Shown here one piece after another: positions 1 to 5,668 of a stretch of 7,300 nucleotides of DNA. Position 1 is the stretch's first letter; each line of letters starts with the position of its first letter. The stretch is taken from NCBI GenBank assembly GCA_020253895.1, contig JADDKG010000171.1, positions 1 through 7,300 of the forward strand, read 5' to 3'. The position numbers and the translations under genes are program-made. The notes beneath the pieces are model-generated. The model made no database searches and was not told the origin of the DNA. It saw only the letters and a program-made list of their open reading frames with translations. The DNA comes from Rubrobacter sp. (GTDB lineage Bacteria; Actinomycetota; Rubrobacteria; Rubrobacterales; Rubrobacteraceae).

Positions 1-29
1 CTACCTATTACCCCTCACCGGGCGCCTCC

Positions 30-851
30 TCACAGCGGGGCCACCTCGTTCCTGAGGGTCATCGTCCCCACCGAGATCTCCACCGCGTCGCCCGGCGAGA
101 GCGAGAACTCCTCCCCGGGGACGATCCCGGTGCCGGTCATCAGGAAGGCCCCGGTGGGGAAGGAGAGCTCCCTGCCCAGGTACCCCGCCAGCTCCTCGGC
201 CGGGCGGACCATCCGGGAGGTCGAGGTCTTCCCCTCGAAGACCTTCTCCCCGCCGCGCAGGATGCGCAGCCGGATCTCAAGCCCGCGCAGCTCCTCCGGG
301 TCGGCCGGGACCACGATCTCCGGTCCCAGGGAGCAGGCGCCGTCGAAGATCTTTGCCTGCGGCAGGTACAGCGGGTTCTCCCCCTCGATCCGGCGCGACG
401 AGACGTCGTTGCCCGCCGTGTACCCGACGACCTCCATCCGATCGTTGAGCACGAGCACCAGCTCCGGCTCCGGCACGTCCCAGCCGCTGTCCTCCCGCAC
501 CCTCACCGTGCCTCCGGGCCCGACCACCCGCCATCCGGGGGCCTTTAGGAACAGCTCGGGCCGCTCCGCGTCGTAGACCTTCTCGTAGACGTCGGGCTCC
601 TCGGACTCGGCCCGCCTCGCCTCCCGGCTCTGCTCGTAGGTCACGCCGCTGGCCCAGACCTCCTGCGAGTCCTCGACCGGCGCCAGCTTCCGTTCCTCGG
701 CGGCCTCACCCGCGGGCAGGCTGCCCAGGAACCCGGAGACGTCGTCTGCTGGCAGCTCCAAGAGCATCCCGAGCGTGAACGCCGGAGGCAGATACCGCCC
801 GTCGAGCGCCCAGTGGGCTCCCCGCGGCGTGGCGTGTCTTGAGAGGCGCAC
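30..851 (-). CDS. FAH-family 2-keto-3-deoxy-sugar-acid dehydratase (KdaD-like)
   Basis: A 273-residue protein of the fumarylacetoacetate hydrolase fold, probably cytoplasmic. From memory it resembles archaeal 2-dehydro-3-deoxy-D-arabinonate dehydratase, which removes water from a 2-keto-3-deoxy-pentonate to give 2-oxoglutarate semialdehyde. Visible motifs are VWASGVTYE (about residues 65-73), [16 protein letters not shown] (about 89-104), PEPEL with E128 and E130, D149 in GNDVSS, and [16 protein letters not shown]128, E130 and D149 keep the spacing of the family's metal ligands (E-x-E, then Asp 19 residues later). The C-terminal TGTGIVPG motif is also present. I chose the GTG at 851-849 because a GAGGAGG ribosome site lies about 11 bases upstream and the family N-terminus ([17 protein letters not shown]) begins there. 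The frame stays open upstream to about 1115, but that stretch has no family similarity. The family also holds isomerases and hydrolases, so the exact substrate is uncertain. Confidence 0.85.
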   Translation of the reverse strand: MRLSRHATPRGAHWALDGRYLPPAFTLGMLLELPADDVSGFLGSLPAGEAAEERKLAPVEDSQEVWASGVTYEQSREARRAESEEPDVYEKVYDAERPELFLKAPGWRVVGPGGTVRVREDSGWDVPEPELVLVLNDRMEVVGYTAGNDVSSRRIEGENPLYLPQAKIFDGACSLGPEIVVPADPEELRGLEIRLRILRGGEKVFEGKTSTSRMVRPAEELAGYLGRELSFPTGAFLMTGTGIVPGEEFSLSPGDAVEISVGTMTLRNEVAPL

Positions 852-1243
852 GGTGCCAGAACCCTCCTCTTCCCGAAGATCACAACCTATCACGGACGGG
901 GCACGGAAAACCGGTCCCCACCCGGATAGATTGACATACCAATCCTGCGTTTGCCAGCCGGGAGGATGCCGCCGCTCCGGTGGCGCTCGTGGCGGCGAGG
1001 CCCTCGCTCTGAGAGCCGGAGAGGTTCTCTCACAGCCCCGGCGACGTCCTCGGCCCGGCGCGCGAGCGGCAGTCGCGCGAGTCTCCGGGGCTCTGCGAAG
1101 GGGCGAAGAGGCCAAGAGGGCGATAGAGACCGAGCCGGCTATCTAGCGCTACGCCCGGACGGGCGAACGGGTGCGGCTCTCTCTGGTAGCCTGATCTCGG
1201 GAGAGCGGAGGGCGCGTTGGCGGCGGACGCCGGAGGCAGGAGC
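852..1243. other. Non-coding gap between divergent genes
   Basis: This is the shared upstream region of the leftward dehydratase and the rightward DUF624 gene. Apart from the 17-bp motif at 929-945 I see two small inverted repeats. One is TGAGAG/CTCTCA at 1010-1015 and 1027-1032. The other is CGCGCGA/TCGCGCG at 1059-1065 and 1073-1079 with a 7-base loop. Neither is followed by a T-run, and both may be chance in such GC-rich DNA. No convincing sigma-70 promoter was found for either gene, and no translated frame here shows family similarity. Confidence 0.5.
929..945. promoter_or_regulatory. Putative operator, copy 1 of a shared 17-bp motif
   Basis: GATTGACATACCAATCC, 77 bp upstream of the dehydratase start. 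Its core ATTGACATACCAAT is a near-palindrome with ATTG/CAAT arms. Twelve of its 14 bases match the form ATTGGTATACCAAT when read on the minus strand; that form is typical of FadR-subfamily GntR regulators of hexuronate genes (from memory). A second copy, 15 of 17 identical, lies at 1951-1967. The binding protein is not in the window. Confidence 0.5.
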
Positions 1244-1859
1244 GTGTTGGACGGCAGGATCTACCGGGTTCTCGAGGTCTTTGCCAACCTCGTGTACCTC
1301 AACTTCCTGTGGCTACTCGCGTGCCTGCCCGTGGTGACTATCCCGGTCTCGACGACCGCAATGTTCGGCATCGTCAGGGAGTGGGTGAGAGGAGACGAGC
1401 CTCCGATCGCCCGGCGCTTCGTCTCCCTCTTCGGGGAGAACTTCCGTCAGGGTCTGATCGTGGGCGTCATATGGGCTCTGGCCGGTGGATCGCTCCTTCT
1501 GGACCTCTACCTGATCGGGAGGATGGGGTCCCTGCGGGCCCCGCTCTACGTCGCGCTGCTTCGCTGTTGCCCTCGTCTACGTCTGCGCCTCCGTCTACCT
1601 CTTCCCGGTCATGGCGCACTACGACCTGAGCACGAGGGACATACTCAAGAACGCGCTGCTCTTCCCCGGAGCCTCGCCGCTGGTCACGGTCCAGTGCCTG
1701 CTCGTGGTGGGCGTCGCCGTCTTCGTGACCCTCACGGTGCCGGTCGCGGTCCTGATCTCCGGCAGCGCCACCGCCTACGCGGTCTACTTCCTCTGCGAAA
1801 ATAGCTTCCGCAGGGTCGAAGCCCTGAAAGGTACAGACCGGCGGGATCCACCCGGATGA
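1244..1859 (+). pseudogene. DUF624 (YesL-like) membrane protein, broken by a 1-base frameshift
   Basis: An integral membrane protein of the DUF624/YesL family, whose members usually sit beside sugar ABC transporter genes and have no settled function. Likely start is GTG 1244, with GGAGG at 1232-1236; it gives MLDGRIYRVLEVFANLVYLN, like the family N-terminus. TTG 1217 (GGAGGG before it) and TTG 1247 are alternatives. The family features FANLVYLNFLWLLACLPVV, TTAMFGIVREWVRGDEPP and ENFRQGLIVG are all present. After YVALL (about 1561) the frame loses all similarity, while the frame one base later continues with AVALVYVCASVYLFPVMAHY, then DLSTRDILKNALLFP, further membrane segments and a stop at 1857. 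Removing one T at 1560/1561 restores a 204-residue protein with about four hydrophobic segments. It is either a true pseudogene or a sequencing error. The two reading-frame pieces are about 1244-1561 and 1563-1859. Confidence 0.8.
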
Positions 1860-1869
1860 GCCGGGCCCC

Positions 1870-1887
1870 GGGCGCGCCGGAGCGCCC
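1870..1887 (+). repeat. Small GC hairpin after the DUF624 gene
   Basis: GGGCGC (1870-1875) and GCGCCC (1882-1887) form a 6-bp all-GC stem with a 6-base loop, 10 bases after the DUF624 stop and before the MBL promoter. It could act as a weak terminator, but there is no T-tract, so function is unproven. Confidence 0.25.
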
Positions 1888-1920
1888 TCACCCTGTCCGG
1901 CGTGCGCCGTGCTTGCCGTG

Positions 1921-1949
1921 TTGCGCGTGGAGAGCGTCGCGGTTATGGT
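1921..1949 (+). promoter_or_regulatory. Candidate sigma-70 promoter of the MBL gene
   Basis: TTGCGC (1921-1926) and TATGGT (1944-1949) are separated by 17 bases, with four of six consensus matches in each box. Transcription would start near 1956, inside the 17-bp motif at 1951-1967. This arrangement would suit repression. Confidence 0.4.
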
Positions 1950-1950
1950 G

Positions 1951-1967
1951 GATTCACACACCAATCC
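1951..1967. promoter_or_regulatory. Putative operator, copy 2 of the shared 17-bp motif
   Basis: GATTCACACACCAATCC, 41 bp upstream of the MBL-fold gene. It differs from the copy at 929-945 at only two positions (5 and 9). The right arm ACCAATCC is identical; the left arm is the more degenerate one. It lies just after the candidate -10 box, where a repressor would block initiation. Confidence 0.5.
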
Positions 1968-2008
1968 GCAGATTGCTCAGGGGTCGAGGAGGGAAGGGGC
2001 ATCCAGCG

Positions 2009-2899
2009 ATGGAGGTACTGCCGGGGATACACCGCATAGAGTCGGATCTGGGGCCACGGTTCATGTGCCAGTACCTGCTCGTCGGGGAAGAGCGGGCGGT
2101 GCTGGTGGACACCGGCCTCGCGGAGACGCCGGAGAGGGTGATCTTCCCGTACCTGGAGAGCGTGGGGCTCTCTCCCGGAGACGTGGACGAGGTCATCATC
2201 AGCCACGCCGACGTGGACCACTGCGGCGGCAACCGCGCGCTGCGGGAGAGGAGGCCGGACCTGCGATTCTCGTGCGGCGAGGCCGACCGGCGCTACGTCG
2301 AGAGCAACGAGGCGATGCTCGCGGAGATCTACGGCTGGTCCGAGCCCTACGGCTTCGGTCAGGACGAGGAATCTAAAGCCTGGATCCTGGCCGAGCTTGG
2401 CGGCGACGCGCCCGTGGATGCTGGTCTGCGCGGCGGCGAGACCTTGAGGCTCGGCCCGGAGTGTCGGGTGGAGATAATGCACCTCCCCGGCCACACGCCC
2501 GGGCACCTCGGCATCTGGGACCCCAGAAGCGAGGCGGCGATCATCATTGACGCCGTGCTGGAGCGCGGGATCTACGACCGCGAAGGCAACCTCCTCATAC
2601 CGCCCCGCTACTTCGACGCCACACTCTACGGCGGCACGATCCGGCGCCTCCTCTCCATGCGCCCCGAGCACCTCCTGACCGCCCACTACCCGCTCATGCA
2701 GGGGCAAGAGGTCTTAGACTTCCTCGACCGCTCCCTCAGCTTCGTGCGGGAGGTAGACAGCGAGGTGCGCGAGGGCGTAAACGGCGGCGTCACCGACCTC
2801 TGGGAACTGACGCGGCGCGTCGACGCGAAGGTCGGCCCGTACCCTGAGTCCATGGTCGAGTTCGGGGCGTCGGTGCGGGCCCACATGGCGACTCTCTAG
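2009..2899 (+). CDS. MBL-fold metallo-hydrolase
   Basis: A 296-residue metallo-beta-lactamase-fold hydrolase, probably cytoplasmic since no signal peptide is visible. The fold is shown by the VLVDTGL strand-turn (about 32-37), the metal motif SHADVDHCGGN (H66, D68, D70, H71), LPGHTPGHLGIWD (H162), IIIDAVLERG (D181) and LTAHYP (H226). The usual HxHxDH is HxDxDH here, with Asp replacing the second His. This variant occurs in some subfamilies and can still bind metals, but it makes substrate prediction weaker. The C-terminal 70 residues are a helical extension. I chose ATG 2009 because GAGGAGGG and AAGGGG lie just upstream and MEVLPGIHRIES is a typical family N-terminus. The frame is open from ATG 1856, but those 51 codons read as Arg/Pro-rich nonsense and contain the candidate promoter. 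Substrate is unknown; a lactone or thioester is possible. Confidence 0.85.
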   Translation: MEVLPGIHRIESDLGPRFMCQYLLVGEERAVLVDTGLAETPERVIFPYLESVGLSPGDVDEVIISHADVDHCGGNRALRERRPDLRFSCGEADRRYVESNEAMLAEIYGWSEPYGFGQDEESKAWILAELGGDAPVDAGLRGGETLRLGPECRVEIMHLPGHTPGHLGIWDPRSEAAIIIDAVLERGIYDREGNLLIPPRYFDATLYGGTIRRLLSMRPEHLLTAHYPLMQGQEVLDFLDRSLSFVREVDSEVREGVNGGVTDLWELTRRVDAKVGPYPESMVEFGASVRAHMATL

Positions 2900-3046
2900 G
2901 AGACGGCGGCTACTCGGGGGGCGATCATCTCCGAAGGCCACATCGAGCTGACCGAAGCCCCCGGCCTCGGCCTGGAACTGAACGAGGAGGTAGCCCTGGA
3001 ACGCCGCCACGGCAAGGGCGGCATCCCGTTCTTCGACATGCCGTAA
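2900..3046 (+). pseudogene. C-terminal relic of an enolase-superfamily sugar-acid dehydratase
   Basis: Directly after the MBL stop, and in the same frame, codons read AIISEGHIELTEAPG (from about 2921), then LGLELNEEVALERRHGKGG, then IPFFDMP and TAA at 3044-3046. The pattern 'x-G-x-I-x-L-x-x-x-PGLG-x-E-L-N/D-E' is the C-terminal signature of mandelate racemase/sugar-acid dehydratase proteins (rhamnonate, galactonate and gluconate dehydratase types). There is no start codon, no ribosome site, and nothing of the roughly 350-residue barrel that should precede it. I read it as the leftover 3' end of a deleted gene. The MBL gene may have been joined to it by the deletion. Which dehydratase it came from cannot be told from about 45 residues. 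Confidence 0.7.
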
Positions 3047-3317
3047 TCACGTAGCGTACGTCCGCGGCCCGCCGCCAAGTTCGCCCTCGGCCCATCCCTC
3101 ATCGGCCGTTGGTCTGGTCCACCGTACCCGGAACGTCATGTACGCGCTTGCGCCGTCGCGCCGCGAGAGGATGGCTCCCGGGGAGAACAGAGTTCTTGCA
3201 TCATCCTCCGGCTCACAAGCAGGAGTCGCCTACTCGACGAGCGCCGTCCCGGAGACCTTTCTAGACCGTAGCCCTTGGCCGGCGCACTTCAGGCCCAACG
3301 TGCTCGGTCCAGGAAAC
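3047..3317. other. Non-coding stretch, no feature seen
   Basis: All six frames were read. None shows family-like sequence or a ribosome site with a plausible start. No terminator with a T-tract, no tRNA-like T-loop and no repeat were found. It may be decayed DNA left by the same event that removed the dehydratase body. Confidence 0.4.
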
Positions 3318-3327
3318 TTTTGCAAAA
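3318..3327. repeat. TTTTGCAAAA palindrome upstream of the ROK gene
   Basis: A perfect 10-bp palindrome just upstream of the -35 region of the ROK promoter. It could be an accessory operator or activator site. It sits in a rare AT-rich patch of an otherwise GC-rich window. Confidence 0.3.
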
Positions 3328-3330
3328 ATC

Positions 3331-3347
3331 TGTCAAAACTATTGACA
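3331..3347. promoter_or_regulatory. Putative ROK operator overlapping the -35 box
   Basis: TGTCAA-AACTA-TTGACA is a perfect 6-bp inverted repeat with a 5-base spacer. Its right arm is the consensus -35 hexamer itself. A dimer bound here would exclude RNA polymerase, which suggests autoregulation by the ROK protein encoded next (inference). Confidence 0.5.
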
Positions 3348-3371
3348 AACTATCATAAGTGCGTGTAGGTT
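3342..3371 (+). promoter_or_regulatory. Promoter of the ROK regulator gene
   Basis: A perfect TTGACA -35 (3342-3347) is followed after 18 bases by TAGGTT (3366-3371), a weak -10. Transcription would begin near 3378, downstream of the GTG at 3359 and upstream of the TTG at 3404. This supports the later start codon. TATCAT (3351-3356) is a better -10 by sequence but has no matching -35. Confidence 0.5.
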
Positions 3372-3403
3372 TACCAAAACCGGCAGAACCGGAAGGGGAA
3401 AGG

Positions 3404-4636
3404 TTGACCGAGGAGAGGACGAGGGCAGGGACGTACCCGCGCTACCCGCTGGTGGAGAACCGGACGCAGGCGCGGATCATGGCGCTCGTACACGCGGAGG
3501 CGCGTCCGTCATCCAGGGGGCAGATCACGGAGGCTCTGGACGTGAGCCGGAGCAAGGTCTCGGGCGAGGTCTCGCGTCTCATGGAGCTCGGGCTTCTGGC
3601 GGAGGAGGGGCTGGCGGAGTCCGACGGGGGCAGGCGTTCGACGCTCCTGAGCATCCCGCGTTCGGCCGGCCTGATCGCCGCGATAGACCTCGGCGCCACC
3701 TCCATAGACGTGGCCCTCACGACGCTCGGCGGCGAGATCGTCGCGCGCAAGGGCGAACCCGCCGACATCAAGGACGGCCCGAAACCGATACTGAGGCGCG
3801 TCAAGGAGATGCTCGGCGAACTCGTCGAAGAGCAGGGGACCCATCCTGACGAGGTGCTCGGGATAGGGGTGGGGGTTCCCGGTCCCGTCGAGCAGGCGGC
3901 CGGGGTCTTGAGGAGCCCGCCGATAATGCCCGGCTGGGACCGGTTCCCCATACGCAGCGCCTTCGCTGGCGAGTACGCCGCGCCCGTCTTCGTAGACAAC
4001 GACGTGAACGTCATGGCCCTGGGTGAGCACTGGGGCGGTGTAGGTCGGGGCGTGGACAACTTGCTCTTCATCAAGGTCGGCACGGGGATAGGCGGCGGCA
4101 TCATCGCCGACGGGCGCCTATATCGCGGCACGCAGGGGTGTGCCGGCGACATCGGTCACATCTGTGTGGACCCGAACGGACCCGTGTGCACCTGCGGCAA
4201 CCTGGGATGCCTGGAAGCCATGGCGGGCGCACCCGCGATCGTACTGGAGGCCGAGCGGAGGGCCAGGGAGGGGAGGTCTCCCGTATTGGCCGAGATCCTG
4301 GAAGAGAAAGGCGAGCTCACGGCCGTAGACGTCGGGCGGGCGGCGGGGCTCGGAGACTACGAGGCGCTCCAGGTCGTGAGGAGGTCGGGGCGGTTGATCG
4401 GGCAGGTGCTCGCCACGCTCGTCAGCGTTCTAAACCCTTCCCTCATCGTGATAGGGGGCGGCGTCTCGCAGATAGGGCACTCCTTCCTGGCGGAGATACG
4501 GAGCGCCGTCTACCGGCGGTCGCTGCCCCTGGCGACGCGCAACCTTCCCATAGTGCTGAGCGAGCTCGAGAATGACGCGGGCATCGTGGGAGCCAGCGTA
4601 CTGGCGGCGGAAGGGGTGTTGACCGTACCCAGCTAG
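3404..4636 (+). CDS. ROK-family transcriptional regulator (XylR/NagC type)
   Basis: A 410-residue ROK protein: an N-terminal winged helix-turn-helix (about residues 17-86, core RGQITEALDVSRSKVSGEVS) fused to a sugar-kinase-like domain. Kinase-fold motifs are DLGATS (D95, phosphate loop), VGVPGPVE, FVDNDVNVMALGE (D200 at the position of the catalytic Asp), GTGIGGGI (from 226), and the ROK zinc site GDIGHICV (H252) with CTCGNLGCLE (C262, C264, C269). Family regulators bind a sugar or sugar phosphate and release DNA. The TTG start at 3404 has GGAAGGGG 5 bases upstream and lies downstream of the likely transcription start; GTG 3359 has neither. The gene is followed after 49 bp by the truncated hydrolase and the dehydrogenase subunits on the same strand, so it probably controls them. 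Ligand unknown. Retention of the catalytic Asp means kinase activity cannot be excluded. Confidence 0.9.
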   Translation: MTEERTRAGTYPRYPLVENRTQARIMALVHAEARPSSRGQITEALDVSRSKVSGEVSRLMELGLLAEEGLAESDGGRRSTLLSIPRSAGLIAAIDLGATSIDVALTTLGGEIVARKGEPADIKDGPKPILRRVKEMLGELVEEQGTHPDEVLGIGVGVPGPVEQAAGVLRSPPIMPGWDRFPIRSAFAGEYAAPVFVDNDVNVMALGEHWGGVGRGVDNLLFIKVGTGIGGGIIADGRLYRGTQGCAGDIGHICVDPNGPVCTCGNLGCLEAMAGAPAIVLEAERRAREGRSPVLAEILEEKGELTAVDVGRAAGLGDYEALQVVRRSGRLIGQVLATLVSVLNPSLIVIGGGVSQIGHSFLAEIRSAVYRRSLPLATRNLPIVLSELENDAGIVGASVLAAEGVLTVPS

Positions 4637-4685
4637 ACCCAACGGAGCCTGAGGACGAGACGCCGATGCTAGAGAGGAGCTATCG

Positions 4686-5000
4686 ATGAGGGTGAAGGAC
4701 CACAACGGAGACAGCGTTACCCATGGCCCGGCCGTAGCCAACGGGGTCTGGCTGCGCCACACGACCGCCGGGTCCGGCGATCCCGTGTTCCTCCTGAACG
4801 GCGTCCCGAAGACCTCGTACCACCGGCGCCACGCGATCCCGCTGCCCACGCCCCACTACACGGCCATCGCGCCCGACGTCCGGGACCGCGGAGACTCGCA
4901 ATACCCCACCTCCGGCTACGACGCGCGCAACGTGGCCGCATGCCTGGAGGAACCAACCCGGGTTGACCTCGGTTTCTTCCGCGAGGGGGTCGGCGCATGA
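4686..5000 (+). pseudogene. Truncated alpha/beta-hydrolase, N-terminal part only
   Basis: A 104-codon frame from ATG 4686 with GAGGAG 6 bases upstream. Residues about 10-85 match the start of epoxide-hydrolase/haloalkane-dehalogenase-like proteins: NGVWLRHTTAGSGDPVFLLN, GVPKTSYHRR, AIAPDVRDRGDS and PTSGYDARNVA. Family members run to about 290 residues. Here the similarity ends near residue 88 and a short unrelated tail (EEPTRVDLGFFREGVGA) leads to the stop. The nucleophile elbow, acid and catalytic His are all missing, and the oxyanion motif HGxP reads NGVP. It cannot be an active hydrolase. Its stop overlaps the next gene's ATG (ATGA at 4997), so its translation may still feed ribosomes into the dehydrogenase genes. 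It could be a deletion product or a retained leader-like frame. Confidence 0.7.
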
Positions 5001-5668
5001 ACGAACGAGAGAGCGGAGAGCGGTTGTTCTTCGACGAACATCAGTGGAAGACGGTAGAGGCGGCGATGGCCCGGATCATCCCCACCGACGATCAGCCGGG
5101 CGCGAGAGAGGCCGGGACCATCCAGTTTCTCGACCGCTACCTCTCCGGCATCGACTTCGTCTATGCCAAGCCCGACGGCAGCGGCTTCGAGAAGCTCGAA
5201 GGCAAACGCGCCGAGGCGTGGCAGAGGCGCATAGACATCCTGCGCGAAAGGTATGTGGAGGGGATCGAGGAGCTGGACCGCAGGAGCCGGGCGCGGTTCG
5301 GGGCGGACTTCGTAGGGCTCACGGAAGACCAGCAGGACCGGGTTTTGGCGGAGATGGAGAGACCCGCTCAGCAGGCTGACCTGGAGGAGGCGCAGGCCAC
5401 GGCGGCTTGGGCGCCGCCGGAACCTGCGATGCAACAGACGAGCGCCGAGATCGAGCTTGACTTCTTCCCGCTACTGGCCCTGCACACCCGTCAGGGCTTC
5501 TACGCCGATCCCATCTACGGGGGCAACAAGGACCACGTCGGCTGGCGGTTGATCGGTTTCGAGGGACCCGAATCCCTGGCGGAGACGCACTCGGGACGCT
5601 ACACGACGCGGCCCTACTTCGCCGAGGAGCAGATCGACTGGAGCAAGGAGGGCGACCGTGGCGCGTAA
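4997..5668 (+). CDS. Gluconate 2-dehydrogenase subunit 3 family protein
   Basis: A 223-residue protein of the Gluconate_2-dh3 family, the small partner of a GMC flavoprotein in multi-subunit sugar or aldonate dehydrogenases. Diagnostic pieces are FFDEHQWKTVEAAMARIIPT (about 11-30), DDQPGAREAGTIQFLDRYLS (about 31-50), and the C-terminal block FFPLLALHTRQGFYADPIYG (about 156-175) followed by GNKDHVGWRLIGFEGPE. A Glu/Gln/Ala-rich middle (about 120-150) links the two. ATG 4997 has GAGGGGG 7 bases upstream and overlaps the preceding stop (ATGA); its own end overlaps the flavoprotein start by 11 bp, so the two are surely co-translated. Unlike typical members, which carry a twin-arginine signal that exports the complex, the N-terminus here is charged and shows no signal peptide. 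The complex may therefore be cytoplasmic, or its export signal may lie on another subunit. Substrate not determinable. Confidence 0.88.
   Translation: MNERESGERLFFDEHQWKTVEAAMARIIPTDDQPGAREAGTIQFLDRYLSGIDFVYAKPDGSGFEKLEGKRAEAWQRRIDILRERYVEGIEELDRRSRARFGADFVGLTEDQQDRVLAEMERPAQQADLEEAQATAAWAPPEPAMQQTSAEIELDFFPLLALHTRQGFYADPIYGGNKDHVGWRLIGFEGPESLAETHSGRYTTRPYFAEEQIDWSKEGDRGA

Noticed and set aside
931..936. TTGACA as a -35 box for the DUF624 gene
   Set aside because: There is no -10-like hexamer 16-19 bases downstream, and the hexamer is better explained as part of the repeated 17-bp motif.
1059..1079. CGCGCGA/TCGCGCG hairpin as a terminator
   Set aside because: It lies in an upstream region rather than after a gene and lacks a T-tract; short GC palindromes are expected by chance here.
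852..1115. N-terminal extension of the dehydratase frame by 88 codons
   Set aside because: It reads as Arg/Pro/Ala-rich sequence without family similarity and runs over the operator-like motif. The GTG at 851 has a strong ribosome site and the expected family N-terminus.
1856..2008. Earlier start of the MBL gene at ATG 1856 overlapping the DUF624 stop
   Set aside because: The extra 51 residues are unlike any MBL N-terminus and cover a candidate promoter and operator; ATG 2009 has a clear ribosome site.
3138..3368. 76-codon open frame on the plus strand before the ROK gene
   Set aside because: It has no ribosome site and no recognisable motif, and its end runs through the AT-rich ROK promoter. 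Probably chance.
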